NCBI GenBank assembly: GCA_007115705.1
Contig: QXEO01000548.1
Coordinates: forward strand, 8,940,383-9,004,382
Reading direction: 5' to 3'
Source of the DNA: Dactylis glomerata
Lineage: Eukaryota; Streptophyta; Magnoliopsida; Poales; Poaceae
Length of the DNA stretch: 64,000 nt
The notes under the pieces were generated by a model. The model worked only from the letters and a program-made list of their open reading frames with translations. It did not search any database and had not been told where the DNA came from. A program made the position numbers and the translations under genes. This document shows positions 9,971-21,655 of the stretch, one piece after another (positions within the stretch are counted from its first letter, which is position 1; each line of letters starts with the position of its first letter).

Positions 9971-12496
9971 ATGGAAAATAAAGAGTTCTTTAGTATTTTT
10001 CCTATGTTTGGTTATGGAGTTTTTGAAGAGAAAATTGAAAAACCTTTGGAGCTTGTTTCGCATAGCAATGTTATTAGTACGAATGCTTTGAATACCGTTA
10101 TTGATAATGCTATAGGAAAGTCTAAGCTTGGGGAAGCTGGTTTTGTTAAGCATGATATTTTTAGTTCCCCAGCTTTAGTGGAGAAAGTTTGCTTTGATGA
10201 TATGTTATCCCCCATATGTGATGTTTTTAATGATGCTTGTGCTCCTCATCCTTTTAAAATACCTATGAAAATTGTCGACCGTGCTATGAATAACTGCTAT
10301 TTAGGAGATGGAACTTTCCATCCCGGTGATCATTTGCTCTTTATACATGAATTATGCGAGTTGTTCCAGTGTGCAGGTATTTCGATGAACCAAGTTAAGA
10401 GGAAGCTATTTTCTTTATCACTAAAAGGCAGAGCTGTGGAATGGTATAAAACACTGAAGGATGGCCGACCTGTTGAGTGAGAGGAAATTGTACCTCTCTT
10501 TTATTCTAAATTCTATCCTTCTTGTGAGGTTTATAAAGATAGGAATTACATTTATAATTTTCATCCGCATGAGGGAGAAAGCATTGCCCAAGCATGGGTA
10601 AGATTGAAGTTACTAATGCACAAATGTCCTATTCATGATCTTCCCCATAATATTGTTATAAATAATTTTTATGCAAGGCTTTCAGGATATTACAAGGACT
10701 ATCTAGATGCATGCTTTGATGGGTCTTTCACAAGCAAGGATGTCGACACCAAGTGGGGTCTGCTTGAAACAATTCAAAACAATATTGAAGGTTGGGATAG
10801 CGACAAAGGTAAAGGATCAGGTATGAATTACGAGTTTGATTGCATTAAGTCTTTCACTGAAACTGCTGATTTTCAAGAGCTTAGTGCTAAGTATGGTATT
10901 GATCCTCAAATTATGATTGATTGTTTTAAAACCTTTGCTTCCCATATTAATGTTCCTAAAGGAAATGGGGACGTGTATCATGAACCTTTTAAGGACACTT
11001 GCGTAGAAAATGATATTGTTGTCGATGATTGCAATAAACATGCTCGAACCTCTGAAATTCCTATTTACTATAAGCATGTTAATTTTTGTGGAGTACATAG
11101 ACCTTGTGAACAGAGTTACAACAAGGAAGATTATTGTGTCCACCATGCAAATGAAGAAACCCGTATGTGGCTCAGGGATCTAGATGAGCTTGGTTAAAGG
11201 GTTTGTGAGCTTTATCCTTTTCTTTGTGAACTTTGCGGTAAAATGGGTCACTTTAATTTTCAATGCCCAATTAATCGAACGAGTACCGCAAATTTGTATT
11301 GTGATGATAAGATTACTCTTAATCAGCATGATGAGCTTACTTTGTTTTTGAATTGTGAAGAGATATCTAGAAAGATTTCTTTGGTTGATATGAGAGATGT
11401 TGACATTAATAGCACCCTTCGTGGTTGTCGTCTCTATTGTGCTAAAGATTGCCTCGCAAATACTTACTTACAAGATCTTATAAAACATGATGTTTTGCCA
11501 AGCTATGACAGGACTAATAGATGTTTCGATCTTATTAATAGAGAGGAGGAATCCTCCAAAGTTTCTTCTGTTGTTTCTGTCAGCAAACCAGATTATGTGG
11601 AGAAGATGCCTTTCCCTTCTAAAGGATATGTGGAGAAGATGCCCTTCAAGTCTCTCCCTCCTAAAGGAGAGAGTAAGAAGAGTATGAAGAAGAAGAGGAG
11701 GAGTAAGAGGCGAGAGGACACGGTATCTTCCCCTAAGCGTTATGATCCTGCAATAGATTATGATAATTCTGATTGGGATGATGTTCCTATGCCTATTACT
11801 TATGTTAGTGATCATGATTGGGAAAAGCACTCTACTTTTGATATTGAAAATATTTTTGGTACAAATTCTAAGATTAATAATTGTTGTACCATTAGTACTA
11901 TCCATGTTCCTTCTTATAATGATATGTTTGATGAATATGCTTTGAGAAATAGCTGTTCTCTAGCTTGTGATGATACTAAACCTCTAGTTTATGATGGTTA
12001 TGATGATGAGTATAATATTTTCAGTTCACCGACTTTTGAGGAGAAAATTAGTTATGATTACAATATGCCTCCTATTTTTGATGACTATGGTGATGAGAAT
12101 AATTATTCTGTTGAATCTGCTCCTACTACGATTGTTCATGTGCGGAGTATTAATCCTTTTATGCATGTGGCTCATGATAAGGATGCTTTATGTGATAGTT
12201 ATGTTAGTTCTATTCATGATGCTACTGAAAGTTATTATGAGAGAGGGAAACATGGTTTGATGGATCTCAACAATATTGAGTTTCCCCTCTTTTTGTTGCA
12301 ATTCTTGAAGTTGTACTTGTTTTGCCTTCCTATGCTTTTTGCTTTGCGCTTTCATGACTTGTCTCTTTACAAGACTATTTTTCATAGGAAGTGGTTTAGA
12401 TTTAAATGTGTTTCACATCTGCTTTTTGATGCTCTCTCTTGCTTCAAGTTCCTTTATAGCACATTTGCCTTAAGCTCTTTTATGGCGCCTATATGA
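9971..12496 (+). pseudogene. Gag of Gypsy-B, one frame of 842 codons with two stop codons
   Basis: Three open stretches (9971-10480, 10604-11197 and 11243-12496) lie in the same reading frame. They are separated by single stops: TGA at 10478-10480, where relatives suggest Trp, and TAA at 11195-11197. The first part has a retrotransposon gag core (LSLKGRAVEWYKTL). A CCHC zinc knuckle of form CX2CX4HX4C is at 11225-11266. A Lys/Arg-rich patch (KKSMKKKRRSKRR) follows near 11680, then an Asp/Tyr-rich region and a hydrophobic C-terminus. No catalytic domain follows. It was probably an intact structural protein before the two nonsense changes. Confidence 0.8.
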
Positions 12497-14155
12497 GCAT
12501 CTTTGCAAATTACTGCGCCTAGCTCAAAGGCGTTAAAGAAAAGCACTCTTGGGAGATAACCCAATGTTTTTACTTTCAGTTATTTTTCTTTTATTTGAGT
12601 CTTCGAAGTTATTAATACTGTAATAACCACCCCTTATCCTTTTTATTTCGTTTTTGTGCCAAGAGAAGCCTCTAATTTGAGTAAGGTAAGATTTGGGGAT
12701 GTTGCTGTCCTGAAACAGTTTTCGGTGCTGCACCGTAAAAATTCGTGAAAATTCTCTGTATATCTTTTGGACCTGCGATTTCTTGTGCATATGCCCCAGG
12801 TTATATCCAAACTTTCATTAGTTGAACAGTTTTTGAGTTGAGCAACAGAAAACCCTCTAAAAATTCGACCTTTGTCAGCTGTTCAGTTTTGACAGATTTC
12901 TGCCAATATTTGTGTTTGCCTCTCGATCGCTTTCTTTTTTAGTTCTTTTGATCATAGAACTTTTGGGGAAGTTGCTACAGTAGTATATGCTATATTTGTG
13001 GTGGTTTTGTGTTGAAATCTGAACTGAAAAGGGTTGATTCATTATTATGTTTATGCTAACATTGCTAATAGAATTGTGTTGAGTTTTGTATGAAGGAAGT
13101 TTTCAAGTGTAGGGATTCGAGAATGATGAGATGAGATGAAGAATGGACAAAAGCTCAAGCTTGGGGATGCCCATGCAACCCCCAAGAAATATCCAAGAGG
13201 TACAAGCATCAAAGCTTGGGGATGCCCCCGAGGCACCCCTTCTTCATCGGCAAAATCAGGTCACCTTTCAAGACACTATATTTTTATTGCTTCATGCACT
13301 ATGCGTTTTTCTTGGATCGTCAGTTGCTTTTGTTTTCAGTTTTCTTTTGCTTTGTTTGCTGCAATAAATGTTGGATCACATCATGTTTTTGGAGGAGATG
13401 AACTTCATTTTTCATTGCCAAGAACACTCTAGTTTTCACTCTTATCGTTCAACGAGTGTTCTCTTTTTCTGCTACTGCGTTTAGCCTTTGTTTTTCGCCT
13501 TGATTTTTGTTCAGATCTTGTTTTATCTTTGCATCAAGGTATATTTGTACCTATGGTCTATGTTGGTTTTCCTCAAAAGAGTTTCCTCAAAAAGGTTTGA
13601 ATGGTGTTGGAAAAGAGAAAAAGTTTCATGCAAAAAAGTGGTACAAAAAGGAGCTTGTTTAGACTGCGGCTTAGACTTTTGCATGTCATGTTTGATGTCG
13701 TTTTGATAGTATGCTTAGTGATTTTTGCTGTAGCATGACTTGTCTTGAATGACTGAGATTGCTTAATGAGCCTTTGAAAAAATCATGCGTTGTTTTTATT
13801 ATATGGAAGCATTTATTTGGTTTTCTCCTTTGATGCTTTATTTGGGTTGACTTGGCGCATGCTTACACCATGTTGACTACAAAAATAAGTCGCCTATAGC
13901 CTCTACGATCATTTAGTTTTTGAATTTTGCTGCCATCTTATGCTTCTTTTAATGTTGCTTTGTCGCTTTGCATGATTATGGCCGTTATTGCTCTCTTAGT
14001 TGGTCGCTCCCAGTCTTTTGCTAGCCCTCATTTTGTACTGAGTATGAGCTCTACTCGTGCATTCAACTCCCAAAAACAGAGTTTGCCATTGTGTCCACTA
14101 TAAATCCCTATGCATGGTATTTGCAAGTCATTCCAAGTAAATTTTCATGTGCTAC
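12497..14155 (+). other. Gypsy-B 3' non-coding region, first part
   Basis: It starts with the conserved family block at about 12510-12560 (gcgcctagctcaaaggcg...gggagataaccca). Two copies of aagcttggggatgcc follow (13156-13172 and 13211-13227). No gene is present. The small open frames are not conserved between copies. Gypsy-C interrupts it after gctac (14151-14155), and the sequence resumes at 20724. Confidence 0.7.
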
Positions 14156-15671
14156 TGATGTCTACGCACGCGTCTGTTCTTGTAGACAGTGTTGGGCCTC
14201 CAAGTGCAGAGGTTTGTAGAACAGCAGCAAGTTTCCCTTAAGTGGATCACCCAAGGTTTATCGAACTCAGGGAGGAAGAGGTCAAAGCTATCCCTCTCAA
14301 GCAACCCTGCAATTACGATACAGAAAGTCTCTTGTGTCCCCAACACACCCAATACACTTGTCAGATGTATAGGTGCACTAGTTCGGCGAAGAGATAGTGA
14401 AATACAAGTGGTATGGATGATTATAAGTAGCAAATGCAATCTGGAATAAAAAATGGCAGCAAGCAAACAAGTAACAAAACATCAAGTAAACGGTGCGCAA
14501 AGCTTGGAAACAAGGCCTAGGGATCATACTTTCACTAGTGGACACACTCCCAACAAATATAACATAATTGGACAAATAAATAACTTCTCTTCACTATGGT
14601 ACTCTGAATTACTCTCCTATTGAACAACACTAATCATTGCATAGTGGCTACAGAAGCACCCCTTAAAGTTCATCAAGTACTTGACCAACACCACTCATAG
14701 AGATATCCAAATCAGATCACAACTCAAGATAGATATTATTGCAACTTAGACCAAGTACTAACACGGTGCACACACTGTCAACATTACACCATGAAAGGAG
14801 GAATAGATCACTTCAATACTATCATAGTGATAATTATTCTCATAATCCATAAGAGATCACAATCGTAGCCTAGACCAAGTACCACCATGATGCACGCACT
14901 GTCACCGTTACACCATGGCAGGAGGAATAGATTACTTTAATAACACCACTAGAGTACACATAATATCTGAATAATAACATATAGTTGTTCAACATGATAC
15001 AAAGCTCACGATCACATAAAGATCACATCATGGGAGAGAGAGGTGAACCACATAGCTACCGGTAGAGCCCTTAGCCCCAGGGATGAACTACTCCCTCCTC
15101 ATCATAGGAGACAGCAAGGTTGATGGAGATGGCGATGGAGACCGATGGAGATGGCTCCGGGGGCACTTCCCCGTCCCGGCAGGGTGTCGAAACAGAGACT
15201 TCTGTCCCCCGAAATTCGTCGACGGCGGCGGCGGAACTGTGGAACTCTTTCTGGAAAAATTGCCGACTCCCCTAGGGTTTTCCGTCCCGAGGCTTTATAT
15301 AGGCGAAGGGGCGTCGTCAGGGGGCAGCCAGGGGCTCCTCACACCAGGGTGGCGTGGCCAGGGCCTGGGCCATGCCACCTATGTGTGAGGGCGGCCTCTG
15401 GCCCCCCTCCGGCTCTCTTTCGGTCCTCGGGAAGCTTCCGGGCAAAATAAGACTTCAGGAACTTGTTTCGTCCAATTCCGAGAATATTTCCTGTGTATCA
15501 CTCTGAAACACAAAAACAGCAGAAAACAGGGAACTGACACTGTGGCATCTTGTCAATAGGTTAGTTCCGGAAAATGCATAAAAGTGCCACGAAGTGTAAC
15601 GAAACACAAGGCAAATGGTGTAAAAACAAGCATGGAGCATCAAAAATTATAGATACGTTGGAGACGTATCA
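14156..15671 (-). repeat. 3' LTR of Gypsy-C
   Basis: It is 1,516 bp, TGATGTCTACGCACG...GAGACGTATCA in the inverted orientation, near-identical to 19215-20723 with small indels around 15240-15370. The polypurine tract (gcatccccaagctta inverted) adjoins at 15672-15686. Confidence 0.92.
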
Positions 15672-18249
15672 GCATCCCCAAGCTTAACTCCTGCTCGTCC
15701 TCGAGTAGGTAAGTGATAACAAAAGAAATAATTTTTGAGGTGACATGCACCATCACAATCTTGATCATATAGGTAAAGCATTGAGTGCTGAGATCAAAGA
15801 ACTTAAAACATGGGCATGAAAGACATAATCTTGATAATAGAAACTTAGCAACCATGTTATAACATGAAAAAGAACACAAACAAAAGATCATGAATAATGA
15901 AACAATGAAAGTCAAACGTGTGTTCAAATCATATGGAAAAACATACAAATGGTTTTCAGCTTGTCCTTCATGGAGAGCAAAACATAAATGCATAGGACAC
16001 CTTCAAGTTTAAGAGGGCGACTAGATACAAATAATTTGAGAACAAGTGAAACCAACAATATGAATCAATCAATGAAAACTTTGGGACAATGCACATTATA
16101 CTCAGAATGACAACTATGCTCTCTTAGATGGTGCATAAAGGTAGAAGGTGGAGACTCAACATAAAAGTAAAAGAAAGGCCCTTCGCAGAGGGAAGCAGTG
16201 ATTAAACATGTGCTAGAGCTTTTCATTTGTAAAACAGAGAGATAAAAATTGCGTTTTGAGAGGTGGTTGTCTTTGTCAACGACTGGCAATGGGGTTCTTA
16301 CTATCTTCCATACAAAAATGAAGTAAGTTTTTGAGAGAGAGATTGGCACTTTTGTGCTCTTTTTATAAAGCTTGGCACTCCTCCCCACCTTTTTTCCTTT
16401 CTCAAACCATGGCTAACTGATTCCATCGGGTGCCCACCAACATTCACATACCATGGAGGAGTGCCTTTTTTCTTTTTCTTTTTCTTTTTGGAATAAGACA
16501 ATATGGAAGATAGCAAATCCGACCACTACGTCCCCATGAGCTAAAAACAGTGGCACAAAACGAGAAGTAGTTGAAAGTTTTTTTGAAAGGTAGCACACGA
16601 AAATTTACTTGGAATGGCTTACAAATACCATGCATAGGAATTTATAGTGGACACAATGGCAAACTTGGTTTTTGGGAGTTGGATGCACGAGTAGAGCTCA
16701 TACTCAGTACAAAGCGAGGGCTAGCAAAAGACTGAGAGCGACCAACTAAGAGAGCAATAATGGCCATAATCATGCAAAGCGACAAAGCAACATTAAAAAA
16801 AGCATAAGATGGCATCAAAAGTCAAAAACTAAATGATCATAGAGGCTATTGGCGACTTTGTATGAGTCTAACATGTGTGAGCATGCGCCAAGTCAACCCA
16901 AATAAAGCATCAAGGAGAAAACCAAAATAATGCTTCCAAATAATAAAAACAACGCATGATTTTTTCAAAGGCTCATTAAGCAATCTCAGTTATTTGAGAC
17001 AAGCCATGCTACAGCAAAACCACTAATCATACTATCAAAAAGACATCAGGCACGACATAAAAAAGCCTAAGCCGCAGTCTACACAAGTTCCTTCTTGTAC
17101 CACTTTTTTGCATAAAGCTTTTTCTCTTTTCCAACACCATTCAAAAAAAATTATAAACACCTCTTTTGATGAAAACCAATAAAGATCAGAGGCAAAAATA
17201 CACCTTGATGAAAAGATATAACAAGATCTGAACGCAAATCAAGGCGAAAAACAAAGGCTAAACGCAGTAGCAGAAAAAGAGAACACTCGTTGAACGATAA
17301 GAGTGAAAACTAGAGTGTTCTTGGCAATGAAAAATGAGTTCATCTCCTCCAAAACAAACATGATGTGATCTAACCATTTATTGTATCAAACTAAACTAAA
17401 CTAATACTGAAAACAAAAACAACTGACACTCCAAGAAAAACTCATAGTGCATGAAGCAATAAAAATATAGTGTCTTGAAAGGTGACCTGATTTTTGCAGA
17501 TGAAGAAGGGGTGCCTCGGGGGCATCCCCAAGCTTTGACACTTGTACTTCTTGGATATTTCTTGGGGTGATGCATGGGCATCCCCAAGCTTGAGCTTTTG
17601 TCCATTCTTCATCTCATCTCATCATTCTCCAATCCCTACACTTGAAAACTTCCTTCATACAAAACTAAACACAATTCTATTAGCAACATTAGTGTAGCAT
17701 AACATATAATCAACCCTTTTTGCTTCAGGTTTCAACCTAAAACCACCACATATATAGCATATACTACTGTAGCAACTTCCCCAAAAGTTCCGTGATCAAA
17801 AGAACTCAAAAAGAAAGCGATAAAGCGGCAAACACAAATATTGGCAGAAATATGTCAAAACAGAACAGCTGACAAATGTCGAATTTTTAGAGGTTTTTCT
17901 GTTGCTCAAATCAAAAAGTGTTCAACTAATGAAAGTTTGGATATAACCTGGGGCATATGCACAAGAAATCGCAGGTCCAAAAGATATACAGAGAATTTAT
18001 ACGAATGTCTATGGTGCAGCACCGAAAACAGTTTCAGGACAGCAACATCCCCAAATCTTACCTTACTCAAATTAGAGGCTTCTCTTGGCACAACAACAAA
18101 ATAAAAAGGATAAGGAGTGGTTATTACAGTAGTAATAACTTCCAAGACTCAATTTAAAGAAAAAGTACTGAAAATAAAACAATGGGTTATCTCCCAAGAG
18201 TGCTTTTCTTTAACGCCTTTGAGCTAGGCGCAGTAATTTGCAAAGATGC
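15672..18249 (-). other. Gypsy-C 3' non-coding region
   Basis: It is non-coding and matches 12497-14155 plus 20724-21655 of Gypsy-B in inverse orientation. It includes two inverted copies of the aagcttggggatgc motif (about 17521-17535 and 17577-17592) and the conserved post-ORF block (about 18185-18235). Nothing else was recognised. Confidence 0.7.
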
Positions 18250-19074
18250 TCATGTGGGCGCCATATAAGAGCTTGAGGCAAAGGCGCCACATAGGAACTT
18301 AAAGCAATAGAGAGCATCAAAAAGAAAATGTGAAAGACATTTATATCTGAACCACTTCCTATGCATAGGAATCTTGTAAGAAAATAAATCAACGAGGCAC
18401 ATAGTAGCAAGCATGGATAGATAAAACAAGTGCCACTTCAAGATTTGCAACATAAAGAGGGGAAACTTAATATTGTTGAGATCCATCAAACCATGTTTCC
18501 CTCTCTCATAATAACTTTCAGTAGCATCATGAATAGAACTAACAATATAACTATCACATAAAACATCCCTATCATGAGCCACATGCATAAAAGAATTAAT
18601 ACTCACCATAGGAACAATAGTAGTAGGAGCAGATTCAACAGAATAATTATTCTCATCACCATAATCATCATAAATAGGAGGCATATTGTAATCATAACTA
18701 ATTTTATCCTCAATAGTAGGTGAACTGAAAATATTATACCCATCATCATAACCATCATAAACTAGAGGACAGCTATTTCGCAAAGCATATTCTTTAAACA
18801 TATCATCATAAGAAGGAACATCACATATGGGAGATAAAATATCATCAAAACAAACTTTCTCCACTAAAGCTGGGGAACTAAAAATATCATGCTTAACAAA
18901 ACCAGCTTCCCCAAGCTTAGACTTTTCTATAGCATTAGCAATAACGGTGTTCAAAGCATTCATACTAACAACACTATTAGCATGCAAATTAAGCTCCAAA
19001 GGTTTTTCAATTTTCTCTTCAAACACTTCATATCTAAACTCAGGAAAAAGACTACAGAACTCTTTGTTTTTCAT
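18250..19074 (-). CDS. Short gag-like ORF of Gypsy-C (274 aa), deletion derivative
   Basis: The ORF begins MKNKEFCSLFPEFRYEVF, parallel to the Gypsy-B gag start. After 'SPICDV' it jumps directly to 'PSYDDMF', which in B lies about 1.7 kb further on. The gag core, zinc knuckle and basic patch are therefore absent, yet the frame is kept and no stop occurs until the normal C-terminus (ASSSYMAPT). The join shares a short atgtt microhomology with both B flanks. It keeps the N-terminal segment, the Asp/Tyr-rich region and the hydrophobic tail. Its function is unknown. An ORF without a zinc knuckle is unlikely to package RNA itself. Confidence 0.75.
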   Translation of the reverse strand: MKNKEFCSLFPEFRYEVFEEKIEKPLELNLHANSVVSMNALNTVIANAIEKSKLGEAGFVKHDIFSSPALVEKVCFDDILSPICDVPSYDDMFKEYALRNSCPLVYDGYDDGYNIFSSPTIEDKISYDYNMPPIYDDYGDENNYSVESAPTTIVPMVSINSFMHVAHDRDVLCDSYIVSSIHDATESYYERGKHGLMDLNNIKFPLFMLQILKWHLFYLSMLATMCLVDLFSYKIPMHRKWFRYKCLSHFLFDALYCFKFLCGAFASSSYMAPT

Positions 19075-19186
19075 TAAGCCTAACTAGTGAAAATAAAAAC
19101 AAGAAACAAAAAGATGTAATTGCAGAATCTAAAGGAAATAACTCCGAGCACTCACACAGGAGGATGCGAGTACCTTTTACCTTACC

Positions 19187-19204
19187 TCCCCGGCAACGGC
19201 GCCA
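19187..19204 (-). other. Primer binding site of Gypsy-C
   Basis: The inverted sequence tccccggcaacggcgcca lies 10 bp inside the 5' LTR and is identical to the Gypsy-B PBS. Confidence 0.9.
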
Positions 19205-19214
19205 GAAAAGAGCT

Positions 19215-20723
19215 TGATGTCTACGCACGCGTCTGTTCTTGTAGACAGTGTTGGGCCTCCAAGTGCAGAGGTTTGTAGAACAGCAGCAAGTTTCCCTTAA
19301 GTGGATCACCCAAGGTTTATCGAACTCAAGGAGGAAGAGGTCAAAGTTATCCCTCTCAAGCAACCCTGCAATTACGATACAGAAAGTCTCTTGTGTCCCC
19401 AACACACCCAATACACTTGTCAGATGTATAGGTGCACTAGTTCGGCGAAGAGATAGTGAAATACAAGTGGTATGGATGATTATAAGTAGCAAATGCAATT
19501 TGGAATAAAAAATGGTAGCAAGCAAACAAGTAACAAAACAGCAAGTAAACGGTGCGCAAAGCTTGGAAACAAGGCCTAGGGATCATACTTTCACTAGTGG
19601 ACACACTCCCAACAAATATAACATAATTGAACAACTAAATAACTTCTCTTCACTATGGTACTCTGAATTACTCTCCTATTGAACAACACTAATCATTGCA
19701 TAGTGGCTACAGAAGCACCCCTTAAAGTTCATCAAGTACTTGACCAACACCACTCATAGAGATATCCAAATCAGATCACAACTCAAGATAGATATTATTG
19801 CAACTTAGACCAAGTACTAACACGGTGCACACACTATCAACATTACACCATGAAAGGAGGAATAGATCACTTCAATACTATCATAGTGATAATTATTCTC
19901 ATAATCCATAAGAGATCACAATCGTAGCCTAGACCAAGTACCACCATGATGCACGCACTGTCACCGTTACACCATGGCAGGAGGATTAGATTACTTTAAT
20001 AACACCACTACAGTACACATAATATCTGAATAATAACATCTACTTGTTCAACATGATACAAAGCTCATGATCACATAAAGATCACATCATGGGAGAGAGA
20101 GGTGAACCACATAGCTACCGGTAGAGCCCTTAGCCCCGGGGATGAACTACTCCCTCCTCATCATAGGAGATAGCAAGGTTGATGGAGATGGCGATGGAGA
20201 CCGATGGAGATGGCTCCGGGGGCACTTCCCCGTCCCGGCAGGGTGCCGGAACAGAGACTTCTGTCCCCCAAAATTCGTCGACGGCGGCGGCGGAACTGTG
20301 GAACTCTTTCTGGAAAATTGCCGACTCCCCTAGGGTTTTCCGTCCCAAGGCTTTATATAGGCAAAGGGGCGTCGTCAGGGGGCAGCCAGGGGCTCCTCAC
20401 ACCAGGGTGGCGCGGCCAGGGCCGCACCACCTATGTGTGAGGGCGGCCTCTGGCCCCCCTCCGGCTCTCTTTCGGTCCTCGGGAAGCTTCCGGGCAAAAT
20501 AAGACTTCAGGAACTTGTTTCGTCCAATTCCGAGAATATTTCTTGTGTATCACTCTGAAACACAAAAACAGCAGAAAACAGGGAACTGGCACTGTGGCAT
20601 CTTGTCAATAGGTTAGTTCTGGAAAATGCATAAAAGTGTCACGAAGTGTAACGAAACACACGGCAAATGGTGTAAAAACAAGCATGGAGCATCAAAAATT
20701 ATAGATACATTGGAGACGTATCT
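19215..20723 (-). repeat. 5' LTR of Gypsy-C
   Basis: It is 1,509 bp and pairs with 14156-15671. An inverted TATA box lies at about 20351-20359. The terminal base is T (gacgtatct) instead of A, a single change at the LTR edge next to the TSD gctac. Confidence 0.92.
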
Positions 20724-21655
20724 GCTACCTTTCAAAATACCTTCAAAATACTTCTCATTTTGTGACACTGTTTTCAACTCATGGGGACGTAGTGGTCGGA
20801 TTTGCTATCTTCCATATTGTTTATTCCAAAAAGAAAAAAAAAGAAAAAAAAGAAAAAAGGCACTCCTCCATGGTATGTGAATGTTGGTGGGCACCCGATG
20901 GAATCGGTTTAGCCATGGTTTGAGAAAGGAAAAAAGGTGGGGGAGGAGTGCCAAGCTTTATAAAAGAGCACAAAAGTGCCAATCTCTCTCTCAAAAACTT
21001 GCTTCATTTTTGTATGGAAGATAGTAAGAACCCCATTGCCAGTCGTTGACAAAGACAACCACATCTCAAAACCAATTTTTATCTCTCTGTTTTACAAATG
21101 AAAAGCTCTAGCACATGTTTAATCACTGCTTCCCTCTGCGAAGGGCCTTTCTTTTACTTTTATGTTGAGTCTCCACCTTCTACCTTTATGCACCGTCTAG
21201 GAGAGCATAGTTGTCATTCTGAGTATAATGTGCATTGTCCCAAAGTTTATCATTGATTGCTTCATGACTATGGTTTCACTTGTTCCTAAATTATTTGTAT
21301 CTAGTCGCCCTCTTAAACTTGAAGGTATCATATGCATTTATGTTTTGCTATTCCATAAGGGACAAGCTGAAAACCATTTACTATGTTTTTCCATATGATT
21401 TGAACACACGTTTGACTTTCATTGTTTCATTATTCATGATCTTTTGTTTGTGTTCTTTTTCATGTTATAACCTGGTTGCCAAGTTTCTATTATCAAGATT
21501 ATGTCTTTCATGCCCATGTTTTAAGTTCTTTGATCTCAGCACTCAATGCTTTACCTATATGATCAAAGTTGTGATGGTGCATGTCACCTAAAAAATTATT
21601 TCTTTTGTTATCACTTACCTACTCGAGGACGAGCAGGAGTTAAGGTTGGGGATGC
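20724..21655 (+). other. Gypsy-B 3' non-coding region, second part
   Basis: It continues Gypsy-B after Gypsy-C and begins with the second copy of gctac. It ends with the polypurine tract aaggttggggatgc (about 21642-21655) before the 3' LTR. An A/G-rich tract is at about 20830-20860. There is no gene. Confidence 0.75.

Larger units (their letters stand above)
14156..20723 (-). mobile_element. Gypsy-C, short-gag relative nested in Gypsy-B
   Basis: This is a complete minus-strand element: 5' LTR 19215-20723, PBS 19187-19204, gag-like ORF 18250-19074, non-coding 15672-18249, and 3' LTR 14156-15671. The TSD gctac is at 14151-14155 and 20724-20728. The last base of the 5' LTR terminus is T where CA is expected. 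It belongs to the same family as its host: the interrupted Gypsy-B sequence matches C's own interior near 16570-16620 (inverted). Confidence 0.93.

Noticed and set aside
11468..11905. 145-codon minus-strand frame inside Gypsy-B gag
   Set aside because: It is antisense to a long gag frame and has low-complexity composition. No family resemblance.
13143..13432. Overlapping 60-98 codon frames in Gypsy-B 3' region (and matching ones near 17400, 56200 and 62300)
   Set aside because: Frames are not preserved between copies of the same sequence. Treated as non-coding.
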